Origin: Cheilinus undulatus
Taxonomy: Eukaryota; Chordata; Actinopteri; Labriformes; Labridae
Assembly: GCF_018320785.1 (NCBI RefSeq)
Contig: NC_054878.1
Span: 45,627,429 to 45,691,428 of the forward strand
Length of the DNA: 64,000 bases
Reading direction: 5' to 3'
Shown in pieces: positions 34,561 to 47,000 of this stretch (its first letter is position 1; each line of letters starts with the position of its first letter). Position numbers and translations under genes: made by a program. Under the pieces are notes generated by a model, which had not been told where the DNA came from, did no database searches, and saw nothing but the letters and a program-made list of their open reading frames with translations.

Positions 34561-36890
34561 ATGTATAAAAATGGAGGGAAAGGGACACAAAATTAAGACA
34601 ACAAAGCTTAGATTGTTTTGTTCATGAAATAGATTCAAGTACATTTTTAGCACTTCAGGTAACTTTGAATTTGTGCTATTTATTTTAGTGACTTCAAGAT
34701 TCGATTCATTTTGTTTACATTTTTATCAAACTTTATTAAACATTTAAATACCCACTTATGTGGATTTTGTGAAAGTGTTTTTGAAAGGTCTACTGCAGTG
34801 ATAGAAAAAGTACCAGACTATTTTAATCAATTAAAAGTACAATCTCTATGGTTAACATTAACATAGTTAAAGTACTGGTCTATAAACCTACTCAAGTAAA
34901 ATTAAAAAGTATTTCATTAAAAGTCCACTTTAAAAAAGGCTACTGATTATATACAAGGGCAAAATGATTTTGGAAAATAATGGAATTGCAATTTTTTTTT
35001 TTTTCAAATATTGCATTTATAAGTTCTTCATCCTTTGTGTTTCTCAACAAACACACACAATAAATCATTCTATATCACAATCAGCACAATAAGATGAAAC
35101 ATGAACTGTTCTTTCCTGTAGTCTGGGCGTATATGTAAGGATAACATAACCTGTATGAATTACATACCTTTGTTTATCTACCTTGATCACACCGGTAAAT
35201 GTAGTGATTTGTTTAGCTTAAACTCTGTAGTAATTATCATGAAAACTAATGCTGAACGATTTTGAAAAACAAACGAACAAAAAAAACAAAAAACATCTAA
35301 CCCACCTTGTTCCTAGTCCCCATGATTCTTTGCGTGAAATATGGACGCAACTTCCGGTCCCTTCTATCTAAATGGGACTTTGCATTGAATACGAGATGTG
35401 AAACGTGATTTTTAGAGCAATTTGGACATTAACTCATTGAGTACCATTGACGTATACATAGGTCATTTAAAAACCAACGCTTGAGTGCCATTGACGTATA
35501 TAAACTTCAAAGTGTTTTTTCAGTGGCTGGCACAAGGGGGTGCTCTCACGCTCCCTGTGAGTAATTTTGGGGCTTCTGGGATACGTAGTCGGAACACTAC
35601 AGTCTGAAGTGACGGTAGATCAAACATCAGAGGTGGAGACCCTGGGGTCAAAGAGCAGAGCGATCGTTACGGAGGTAATCTAAGCTAAAAGTTCTAACTT
35701 AGACGCTGGAAGAAACTTTAAACTTTTGCCTGAGAAATCGCTTACTCACTGAAACCGACACTGAACTTAACGACAGCGAGTCCAGGGATCGGCGCTTTAA
35801 TTCACCCGTCTATGCCGACCAAGAGACCAAGAGACTCTCTTTCACAAAAACGCATTTTTCTCAGCTTTCTAGAAAAAAAGTGGTCTTTTTGGTAAAACTA
35901 GCCTCTATTCAACTTCAGATGCATCAAGAACGGAACAAGCTACAAACAAACGTTTTTTTTTCCCATGATGAAATAGAGAGATTCTTCTTTCATTTGAGTT
36001 ATTTGGTGTTTTCAGAATCATAGTACAAAATATTCTGTGGGTCTAACTTTCGACTGCTTCACCTCAAACGGGACAATATTATTATTTTTCCACCCTCTAC
36101 TAAAGAGTACAAAGTGACAACATTACCTCAGATAAACTAGGCAAGCATATTTAACTAACTTTATTAGCTTCGTATCAGTACAGTGATAGACGATCACGTT
36201 TTGTTAAATGAGTTCGGACTCCACCTTCAGTAACATTTCTAGTTTGTGGGGTTGCTGAAATCCTTATTCCACCAACTAATCCCTCTTAAAATGTGGGAAT
36301 TATATTAAATAAAATTATCCATGACTGAAGTTGTCAGCTCTTCAGTTTGGTAAATGTCAAGTTTTGAATTAATGATGAATTAATATTGAAAGAATTACAT
36401 CCCAAATACATTAAAACAGTGAACAGCATGTTTAAAACACTGTTGTTAAAGACATATATTTAACTTTGTTACGTAATTAGTACCACGAACAAAGCAACAG
36501 GCACTGAGTATTACAGAAAATATTATTTAAACATTCAGCTCATTTAACTTTATTGAGTTAAGAAAAAATGAAGCAGTATTTATTGCTGCAAATATTTATT
36601 TCAGAACAACCACTGTTGACGCTAAATCACTTCAGTAATCCCTTGGAAGAATCGTGTTTGGCTATTATTGCTGCTGTACGGGAAGTTCCAACCACATTTA
36701 TAGCAGTAGACCCCAGGAATAATGTAGTATTCAACTTATTTACTTACTTACAGCTTACAAAACAGACAATGTGAACATGTGATTTCAAAAATATAACAAT
36801 ATTTACAAATTTACAACTGACTCCTCGAGGTTTGCTGACTTGTTGTGAATGCGTTCTTGCATTGTTCAATGAACCAGGCATCAAAGTTCA
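34561..36890. other. Intergenic region between e2f6 and the NLR gene
   Basis: Contains an AAGTAC-rich repeat piece at about 34,796-34,935 similar to 1308-1475. A phrase, TTGAGTACCATTGACGTATA, recurs as TTGAGTGCCATTGACGTATA at about 35,436-35,502, perhaps one end of an unidentified transposon. An ETS-like ACTTCCGG is at about 35,350. No supported exon. Confidence 0.4.
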
Positions 36891-36908
36891 CTTTTGAAAC
36901 CAGAGCCA

Positions 36909-36914
36909 TTTATT
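36909..36914 (-). terminator. Possible polyadenylation signal of the NLR gene
   Basis: AATAAA on the minus strand about 650 bases after the NLR stop codon. Others occur farther down, so this is one candidate. Confidence 0.3.
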
Positions 36915-37566
36915 CTGATAGATATAGAAGCATGCTAGCTCTCCCACAGCCACACTTCCAGTAATATGCTCTAAAAAATAGACTATACACAGGGTTCAAC
37001 AGGCAACTCTGCAGGGCCCCAACCAGTGAAAGTGCCAGAGGAAACCCATACGAATGCATGGCTGACAGAAGGGAAATGTTACACATTATGCAAATCGTTA
37101 TAGTCAGTGATGGCTGAAAGAATCATCCATCCACAGCACTGGGACAAGACTGGCGTTATTTGCAAAATTACTCATTTGGTTTGAGTCTTTACAATGGATA
37201 AATGCTCTGTCTAACCCATGAGGTACCTCTAGGGCAGGCCCGTATGAAGCAGTCTTTATACTGGACTATGTTTCACTTTCAAAACAACTCAAGAAAAGAA
37301 AGTGACAGAGAAACCCACATGTGAGGGTTTACTTTGTTTGACAACATTCCTCGTCTGGACTGTTCAGATCAGTTCAGACTGTAACCTTTAGGAGGAGAGG
37401 CAAAACATCATCAAGAACCTCAATCAAGTCCAGATGCTCCCTTTAGGACTGAATTTTGTAATCGATGTGGGAAAGTGAGACTGGAGTCTCTGAAAATGAG
37501 CCGCTCTATTTTCATAATCAAAAGGAGCAAAAATGAGTTGTGCTCTTTAGGCAAAGGCTCGCCCTG

Positions 37567-38099
37567 CTACAGCTCACATAGAGAAACAGAGGAGTCCAGT
37601 CCAAACCAGAACCTAAACCCAGGGTAGAGGGGCTCAGTGAATGTGGCGTTGAAGGTGTAGAGGTGGATCAGTGTGCCAGAGGAGACCGTGTAGAAGGACA
37701 GCGTGCCAGCAGGACAGTCCACGTACACCGCCACTCTGTTTGTAGACGACGTGGACAAAGGGATCACCGTTTCTCTGAGGTTGTGACAAACAGAGAAATG
37801 TTCGTTGGAGCAGTGCAGATTCCACGACTGATCGCTCCCTCCGAACCAGCAGTCAGCACTGAATCCTTTCCTCCTGATTCCCTGGTACGACACCGCGATG
37901 TGAACTTTTCCCTCCCACTCCACCTCCCAGTAACAGCGACCAGTCAGACCGTTGGTACACAGCAGCTGGCAGTAGTCAAATCTATCCGGATGATCAGGAT
38001 ACGGCTGCTCCTCTCTCACTGATGTCACTTTCTTCTTGTTGGGAGACAGCCTGAGCTTCCTGTTTGCTGTGTTTGGGTCAAATGTGAGATCACGGCCGT
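37567..38099 (-). CDS. NLR terminal exon (PRY-SPRY/B30.2)
   Basis: 533 bases to the TAG at 37,567-37,569. Contains [20 protein letters not shown], the PRY segment, then [36 protein letters not shown] and [12 protein letters not shown] of SPRY. The acceptor is GTCCATCAG. B30.2 domains mediate ligand or partner binding. Confidence 0.95.
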
Positions 38100-41000
38100 C
38101 TGATGGACAGGAAAGACAGAACATGGCATTACTGCTATATGTATTCACCAGGGAGGTCCTAATTTATCAGCAACCAGTCACTGTTGGCCAGTTTTCATCA
38201 GAAATACATGCACAGCAAATCAGAATTAATGCCTCGAGTTACTTTTTCAGCATGGATCAGTGGTTTATTCTGTTGCACTGATCATCAACTGGAGGCCTGG
38301 GGGCCACATCAGGCCCCCCAAAGCTTCCTGTCCGGCCCCATTAAATTCAGAAAAGGAGGAAAAGAAGATTTTAAGAGTATCCTTTTGCTTTAAATATCTG
38401 CAGCTGTTAAATTCATCCCAATTAACATTAAAATAGTTTCAGAATGACTAACCATTTGATCTGTTTTTACAGAAATTAACTGTCATAATTAGTCGTTATT
38501 TAAAAGATGGTGAAGGTTGGCAGAAGTGTTGCAAAAATTGGCAGTAAAAAGTTGTGAAAAGAGGTTAAAATGTGTCACAAAAATGGTAAAGGAGGAAAAA
38601 AAGGGGCAAAAGGTATCAAAATTGGTTACAAATGGAAAACATAGTGCAAGAAAGTAAAGAAAAGGGGTTAAAAGTGGCAAAAATTGATAATAGAGTGGCA
38701 TAAAGGGAATAAAACATGCAGAAAAAGTGGTTTAAAGGGGGTTCAATCTTAAAAAATTGGGATAATGAAGCAAAAGTATCAACAATGGGTTAAAAGTGGG
38801 AAAATGGTTTTAAAGTTGCAAAAATTGTTGAAAAAAATGTAATAAAAGGGGTTAAAAAGTGGCAAAAATAGAAGAAAAGTGGCAAAAATGGATAAAAGAG
38901 TGGCACAAAGGGGATAAAACATGAAGGGAATGTGGTTTAAAAGGGGTTAAAATCATGCAAAAATTGTGTGAAAACGGCAAAAAGTATCAAAAGGGGTTAA
39001 AAGTGTCAAAATGGGTTAATATTGGTGCTAAATGACAATCAGGGAGGGCCCATTCTCTGTGATTTTCAGGGGTCTGGCCAATCCCGTTGTCAGGCCTGCT
39101 GCATTCTGGATAACAGGGATAGATCTCACTGGTAATGACTGAAAATGTCCTGCAGTTTAAAGGAAAATACAAATACTACTGCAATGATATTTCAATCAGA
39201 CCAAAACGTTTATTTAATTTTTGTGTATTTGAAAATCCGGCCCCCAGAGTTTCTGTTGAGACTAAATCTGGCCCTTTTGCAAATATACTTGATGACCCCT
39301 GTTCTATTGTGTCTCCATGAATAATGATTATTGAGGATAAAAAATTATTTAAATAATTTTGATGGACACATTTATGTTTTTAATTTCAAAAACATCTTCC
39401 TCATCTACTTGCACTACCCTACATAACGGATCTGCCACTACCAATATGGCATCAGCGTACACCCCAGCTAGTCAGTGTGGCATCAATTATGTCTATGCAT
39501 GTAACTTTTTTCTTTCTTTCTTTCTTTCGTTCTAAATAAAATGTAAAAAAATGATGAGACACTCACATTTCCTTAGACCTGGTTTCAGCCACTGCTGTCC
39601 TCTTGGGTCCACCCTGCATGAAGAAACAGATGTTTTATTGAACATTATAAATTGGGCATTAGAATTTCATGATAATGCAGTTCTTAGCCATTTTTAGGGT
39701 GAACATAGTGTAGAGCAGTGTTTCTCAACCATTTTTCCTTGGAGCCCCCCCTACATGTACCTAAGAAAAGCAGCCCTCCCCAGGACCCAATAGAGAAGAA
39801 AAAGTAACACACTGCTGTCAAAAATCAACATAGATTTGAATATTTTCTCTGATAAACTCCTAAAAAAGGCCTATGCATGCTTTTCTTATCAAAGGAGCTT
39901 TGTATAAACTACTTAATAACTGCTTTATCACAATTTTGGTCAATATTTTTAAATCTAATTTTGTCAGCCTCAGACAAAGCCTGCAGCCCAGCTACAATCT
40001 TTGCCCCTATATCTATCTGGGAGGCCCCCCTAGGGCCCACAAGCCTTACTTTGGGAATCACTATCCTTGGGTGTTATTCTGATCCAGCCTTACAGCTAAC
40101 AGAGCCTTCAACAATAAAAGGTTATTCATCTCCTGGTTGAACTCAAAGGGCATGGCCACTGATTTCTCAAAGCGTTACATAAAATCAGTGGGCAAGCTCC
40201 ATTTTACTGTCCATACTTCAGAGAGTCCAGTCTCCAGTTTGGATTCTCCAGTCCAGCGTGCAGCTCCTCCACTCCTGACTCTCCTGGATGATTGTAGCTC
40301 AGGTCCAGCTCCCTCAGATGGGAAGGGTTGGATTTCAGAGCTGTTATCAGAGCAGCACAGCCTTTTTCTGTGATCAGACATCCTGACAGCCTGTGAAGAC
40401 AACGAGAATAAGGGTCAGTCCCATTTCTACCCCTTCCCCTTTGTCTACCCCATGCCCTAGCCCCTCCAAACAGAGTGGTGAGGCTATGTGAGCGGGGATG
40501 TAGCCATGGCCCTCAGCCCTAACCCTCCATTCAAAACAGAACTGGGATACCCCTTCACCTGACGTGAACGCACAAAATCAAGGGGAAGGGCTAAGATAAG
40601 GGCTAAGGGGTAGAAATGGAACTGACCCTAAGGAAGTAAGAAAAGTCTACATTGGTTAACATTTCAGTGATTTTGATGTGCTAGACACCAGAGATATGCA
40701 GCCATTGCAGGTAGCTGACCTCATTTAACACCTAACACCTAGTCGAATTAAGGTTGTTTATTTAAATTTGTATATGGCTACATGAGATTTTGAGTTTTTT
40801 GAGTGGGAGTTGGAGGAATTTTTAAATCAGATATACTAGTAAGTTTAAAAATCCAGGCTTTAACTAAACGACGCTCAGTTCTTACTCTGTACCAGGACTC
40901 CTAAGCCAGTATTACTCAACCGGACTCAACCAAAGAGCCAAACTGTTAGAAAGTGCCTTTTCAAGAGCCACAATCTAAGTGGTGAAAGCTGGCAAAAATG

Positions 41001-44000
41001 GGTAAAAGTGCCAATAAAAATAAGTTAAAGGTGGCAAATATGGGTAAAAGTGCCAATAAAAATAAGTTAAAGGTGGCAAATATGGGTAAAAATGGCACTG
41101 AAAATATGCTAAAGTTGGGAAAGATTGGCAAAAAGTGGGATTGAAGTGACAAAAGAGGGAAAGGGGCATAAGTGGGTATAAAGTGGCAAAAATGGTTGAG
41201 AAGTGACAAAGAAATCAGATACATGTGGTAAAAATGATCAAAAGTGGGAAAAACATGGCAAAAATCAGTGAAAAATGACTAAAACAGGCAAAAAAAGTAA
41301 AAAAAAAAGGTGGGAAAATGGGAAAAATGGTTAAAATGCATGGAACTGTAGCATTTAATGGCAAAAGGCAGCTTAAATGATGCAGAATTAGGGAAAAAAT
41401 GCAAACAAGAGCAAACAATTGCACAAAGCAGAATAAAAGAGGCAAAAACTAGTGAAAAAGGGCATAAATGGGATAAAAGTGACAAAAATAAGTGAAAAGT
41501 GACTCAAACAGGCAAAAAGCATTAAAAAAGGTGGGTAAACTGGTAAAATGTGGCCAAAGTGGGCTTAAAGCAGCAAAAATGGATCACAAGTGGCAAAAAA
41601 ATGGAAAAATGGAGATAAATTTTCCAATAAGGGCAATGGAAATATACTGACATACATTATTGGTTGAATATCAAAGCCAGCTGTTGAATTCTGGGAAACA
41701 AACTGATTAATGTGAGTTGCCATAGAAACTGCTGAAGTTAAAGTTTACCTTTTTTATGTTTTTTTTAGGCTAAATCATCGGCCTAGGAACCTCCTTAATC
41801 AACACCAATATTGAGCTTCATTTAGGGAAGTATGCAAAATGACATCTTGTGACTAAATAGCTGTTTTCTCACCCCAGAGTTTCCAGTGTACAATGTGTAC
41901 TTCCCAGTCCAGCAGAAAGCAGCTTCACACCCAAATCCTGAAGGTCATTGTTACTCAGGTCCAGCTCTCTCAGATTAGAGGACTGCAAACTCAGAACTGA
42001 GGCCAGGGTTTCACATCTTCTCCACGACAAGTTACAGTCACCAAGGCTAAGGACAAAATAAGGCACTTTAACACCAGTGGTAACAACACATAGTTTCAAG
42101 AAACATCTGCACCAAGGTCTGTCCCTACAATGGAGGAACACGGGCTGGCAGTGTGGACTGATGCTGTGCCAAACTAATGCTGGCCTGTAGCAGATTATCT
42201 TGGTAAAGGGTTGGGGATTATCCAACTAAAGCGTTGTTCTTTGTTTCTGCATATTCTACTACTAAAACTTTGTCATGAAAGTTAAAAAACAAGTGGTCTT
42301 AAAAACTAGGGCTGGGAAATTAATCGCAAATTAGATTACATCGCTTTATGGCCTGCTGCAATTTACAAATCGCACAAGTTACAATGCTTCTTTAACTTGA
42401 AATGTGTCAAAATTCCAGTTTCATAAATCTAATTTTTAAATTTTTTTTCAAATTTGGTTTACAAAAATCCTCCTTTTCATGTTGTATTGTTTTCCTTAAT
42501 CAAAATGACTGACATAAAAATGATAATGGCCTTCAACAAAGCAAAGACATCAAATTAACAATAAAAGCAAAAATAATTAGCTTATTGTATCTAAAACTGA
42601 TGAAGCTTGGTGCTAGTTCATAAAGGCATACCCCAAGTTGTGATCAGCTGATAGCCAGCTTCACCTCCTCCACCCCAGCCGCCTCCTTTATAGCATAAAG
42701 CTTGTTGCACCAGTGTTAATTTCGTCGGCTAAAACTACGACTAAAAATGTTCGTTGACAGCCTTTTTTTTCATGACAAAAACTGGACTAAAGGTCTTTAT
42801 ACACTGGGTCTGTTATTTTCGGATGTGTTTTTTCTGATCCGTAATCCAAAAACACGTCACGCACTCAGACCTTGCACACTGGATCAGATGCATGTTCATT
42901 TGCCTTCACTGCGAAAATTCGTAGAATGTCAGAAATTGTTTCGTACTGCAAGCCTGTGTCTGTCACTTCTTTAAAATCCTGCTGGATCCATCCTGACAGA
43001 GAGCTTCACACAGCACCTGCTCATGCCTCATAGCACTGAGACAAGTTGGAGAGATGGAGAGTAACTTTTTAATTCAGCCTCTGTTATGACCTGTGAGTAG
43101 GCTACAAACTTCTGCCTTCATCTGTTATATTTCCATGTCTGATATCCACATAATACACTGGCAAACTAGGGGGAGGGGCTGGGCGGGGGTGAGCGAGCAA
43201 AAGAGAATTAAGCAACAGGCGCTGATCTGAATCATCAGTCACCTGTTATATTTCCATGGTTGATATCCACATAATAAATAAGCAAACTTTGGTGTTAAAG
43301 TGAGGTTTGGTGCGAGAGAGAGAGAGGTCTGTCCAGGGTGAGCAAGCGAGGGGGCACTGTTTTGAATCATCAATCACCCCTTTAAATGACTTGGACTGAT
43401 GGGAAATTTTGCACAAAATCGAGCCTGTTCCGAAAAAATATGGCCGACGAAAATTTCGGCTTCAGTGTGCAAACATCATTATAACAACATGAGCTCGATT
43501 TTATTTATTAATGTGCGAAAAATTCGGATGAAACAATTGGACCCTGTGTGCAATGGCCTCAAGACTAACAAAAACAGATCTGTGACTAAAACTGACAAAA
43601 ACTAAGTTTAGTTTTCATCAAGATGATTAAAACTAGACTAAAATATAATGTAGTTTTAGTTGGATATTCAAAATCTGTGATTATCCAGTGTGGCTAAATC
43701 TGTCAAAAACAATGCCCCCTTAGCCATTCTGACTCTCAGCTGTAGAAAGCAGGGACCCCAGGTTTGTCAGAGTGTACACACTTCCATGATTTGGTACCAG
43801 ATTTAGGCGAGAAAATAAATAAGTGGACTAAAAGTAAAGACTAAAATGTGAGGACTTTTATGGACTAAAACTAGACTAAAATGTTTTGAGTTTTCGTCGA
43901 CTAAAACTAGACTAAAACTATAAAGGATAGAAATGACTAAAATGTAATGGATTAATTACTTCTGAATAATTGTTTTCAAAACACATATTCATAAATGCAT

Positions 44001-47000
44001 CTATCTGTATGGGGGTTTCTAGCCATGAGTGTCCTGCAAAGTCAAAGCAGCTGCTTGACTTTTTAGAGCAGAGCCTTCTCTGCTGAGTAAAACTCTAGTA
44101 GATCCATTTTGCAATAAAATAGTCAAATGTATGATGAGTGTTCTTGGCTGAATGAAGGCTGTAGGCTTGAATTTGTAAAAAAAATATATAAGATAATGAA
44201 CCTAAGAATAATTGCAAATTAAATGGTAATTGCAATTTTGGGTAAAAAACAATTGCAATTCGATTATTTTTGCACATCGTTCAGCCCTATTAACCCTTTA
44301 AGCACCAAAGTCACAAAATTACGACAAGCAACATTGCTGAATTAAACGGGCTGTAGCTGCAAATATGGTGCCTAATGTTGTTACTACTTTACATCAGGAG
44401 ATGGCGGACATGAGGAACTTCAATCCCAGCAGCATTTGTGGGCGTTTTCCTATTCAAAGTTTTGGAGCGAGAGAGTTTGAAGACACACCCCTGGTCGAGG
44501 AGACGAGGAAGTGGTAGAAGTGGTTGCAGTCGGTGTGTAAAAGAGAAAAAGGGAGCGAATTTTAGCGGGAATACTCACAATTTTGGTAGGAATAAAAAAA
44601 TATTCATCCATCTGACAATAACATTCAGTGGTCCGGTGAGACCAAGATGTCGGAGCCACAGTGACTCCATGTGCCATGAGAGTCCACAAGCAGCACGTAC
44701 CGATGCTTTTCCTCACGGTGGCCGGGGTGGGGACGTGGTGGGGGTTACAGGGGTGATCAAAACACGAATATTGACGGAGGTAGCTGGAATAGAAAAAACC
44801 CCTCGGAGGTAGGGGCAGACGTGGTAGAAGCAGTGGCGGTGGAGGCCACCCAGTGACGTCAGAATATGCAAATTAGTTGAGTGAATTTACTCCCACCACA
44901 AACTTTGGGTCAAACTGAAGAGTTTTCTCATTTACAGTATGCCTTTATCTCTAAACACTTTCAAGCTACAGCCTTTTGAAATCTTGATATCACAACTGAA
45001 TATTTTCTTGAAGAAACTGTGGCACCCAAAGGATTATTAACAAACTATACATAAAGTCAAACACTGGGGTGGCTCACATATGCAGGTCAGTACAAGATGC
45101 TGGACTTACTGGGCCTCACTGGAGGCTTTCACCACTGGAAGCATCCTCAGAAGAGCCTCCTCTGATGCAGAGTATTTCTTCAGGTCAAACACTTCCAGAT
45201 CTTTCTCCGATGACAGTAAGATGAAGACCAGAGCTGACCACTGAGAAGGCGACAGTTTATCCATGGAGAGACCCTCCGATCCAAGGTACTGTTGGATCTC
45301 CTCCACCAGAGAATGATCCTTCAGTTCATTCAGACAGTGGAACAGATTGATGGTTCTCTCTGGAGATGGACTATCTCTGATCATCTTCTTGACGTACTGA
45401 ACTGTTTTGTCCTTGGTTTGTTTCATCTCGAAGCTGCTTCCTGATTGCGTCAGCAGGCCTTGGAGGAGAAAATGACTGGACTCCAGGGAGAGACCCAAGA
45501 GGAAGCGGAGGAACAAGTCCAGGTGACCATTTGGACTCTGGACAGCTTTATCCACAGAACTCTGGTAGAGATGTATCAGATTGTGCTTTTTTCTGAATAT
45601 TTTACTCCACCATGATGTTTGTTCATTTGCCATCAGGTTGACTCCAGAGTTGGTGAAGGTCTGATGGACATGAAGAGCAGCCAGGAACTCCTGAACGCTC
45701 AGATGGACAAAGGAGAACACCTTGTCCTGGTACAGTCCTCTCTCCTCTCTGAAGATCTGTGTGAACACTCCTGAGTACACCGAGGCTGCTCTGATATCGA
45801 TGCCACACTCTGTCAGGTCTGATTCATAGAAGATCAGGTTTCCTTTCTGAAGGTGCTCAAAAGCCAGTTTTCCCAGGGACTCTATCATCATCCTGCTCTT
45901 TGGATTCCAGGTCGGATCGGTCACTCCTCCGCCATGATACTTGATGTTCTCCAGCTTTGAGTGAACCACCAGGAAATGTATGTACATTTCAGTCAGGGTC
46001 TTTGGCAGTTTTCTCCTATCTTTGGTTTTGAACGCATCCTTGAAAACGGTTGCAGTGATCCAGCAGAAGACCGGGATGTGGCACATGATGCGGAGACTTC
46101 GTGATTTCTTAATGTGGGACATGATTTTACCAGCCAGGTTGTCGTCTTTGAATCTCTTTCTGAAGTACTCCCCCTTTTGTGGCCCCGTAAACCCTCGGAC
46201 TTCTGTTACCATGTCAAGGCAGTCGTAAGGAATCTGATTGGCTGCTGCAGGTCGTGTGGTTATCCAGAGGCGAGCAGATGGAAGCAGGTGTCCACTGATG
46301 AGGTTTGTCAGCAGCACATCCACTGAGGTGGACTCTTTCACATCAGTCAGGATCTGGTTGTTGTGGAAGTCCAGAGGAAGTCGGCACTCATCCAGACCGT
46401 CAAAGATGAACAAAACCTGGAAGTCTTCAAACCTGCAGAGTCCTGCTTCTTTGGTTTCAGTGAAGAAGTGATGAACAAGCTCCACCAAGCTGAACTTTTT
46501 CTCTTTCAGCACATTCAGCTCTCTGAAAGTGAATGGGAATGTGAACTGGATGTCCTGGTTGGCTTTGCCTTCAGCCCAGTCCAGAGTGAACTTCTGTGTT
46601 AAGACTGTTTTCCCGATGCCAGCCACGCCCTTTGTCATCACTGTTCTGATTGGTTCATGTCTTCCTAGCAAGGGTTTAAAGATGTTGTCTGGTTTGATGG
46701 TTGTTTCTGGTCTGCGTGGTTTCCAGGATGCCATTTCGATCTGTCTGACCTCGTGTTCATCGTTGACCTCTCCAGTCCCCCCCTCGGTGATGTAGAGCTC
46801 TGTGTAGATCTGATTCAGGAGGGTTGGGTTTCCTGCTTTGGCGATCCCCTCAAACAAGCATTGAAATTTATCCCTGAGAGTAGACTTCAGTTTATTCTGG
46901 CAGAGCGTTGCTTGGTTTTCTGAAGAAAAAAAAGAATAAGTAGAAGTTTAGATGTGTAAAAAAGCGTCACCCATGACTTTTTCCCTGCGGCTCCAAGTTT

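Larger units (their letters stand above)
42307..44290. mobile_element. Outer hAT-like element in the NLR NACHT-LRR intron
   Basis: Left TAGGGCTGGGAAATTAATCG and right (reverse complement) TAGGGCTGAACGATGTGCAA, with AATTGCAATTCGATT-type subterminal repeats. It is interrupted by 42,718-43,953. Confidence 0.6.

Noticed and set aside
37663..38022. Plus-strand frame of 119 codons, also present at 63,606-63,965
   Set aside because: Its conservation in both places is due to the duplicated B30.2 exon on the opposite strand.
44438..44812. 124-codon plus-strand frame
   Set aside because: Repetitive GGTAGAAG/GTGG sequence in an intron, no recognised domain, wrong strand for LRR exons.
46529..46795. 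Plus-strand open frame of 88 codons
   Set aside because: Antisense shadow of the NACHT exon, as are the frames at 45,980-46,602.
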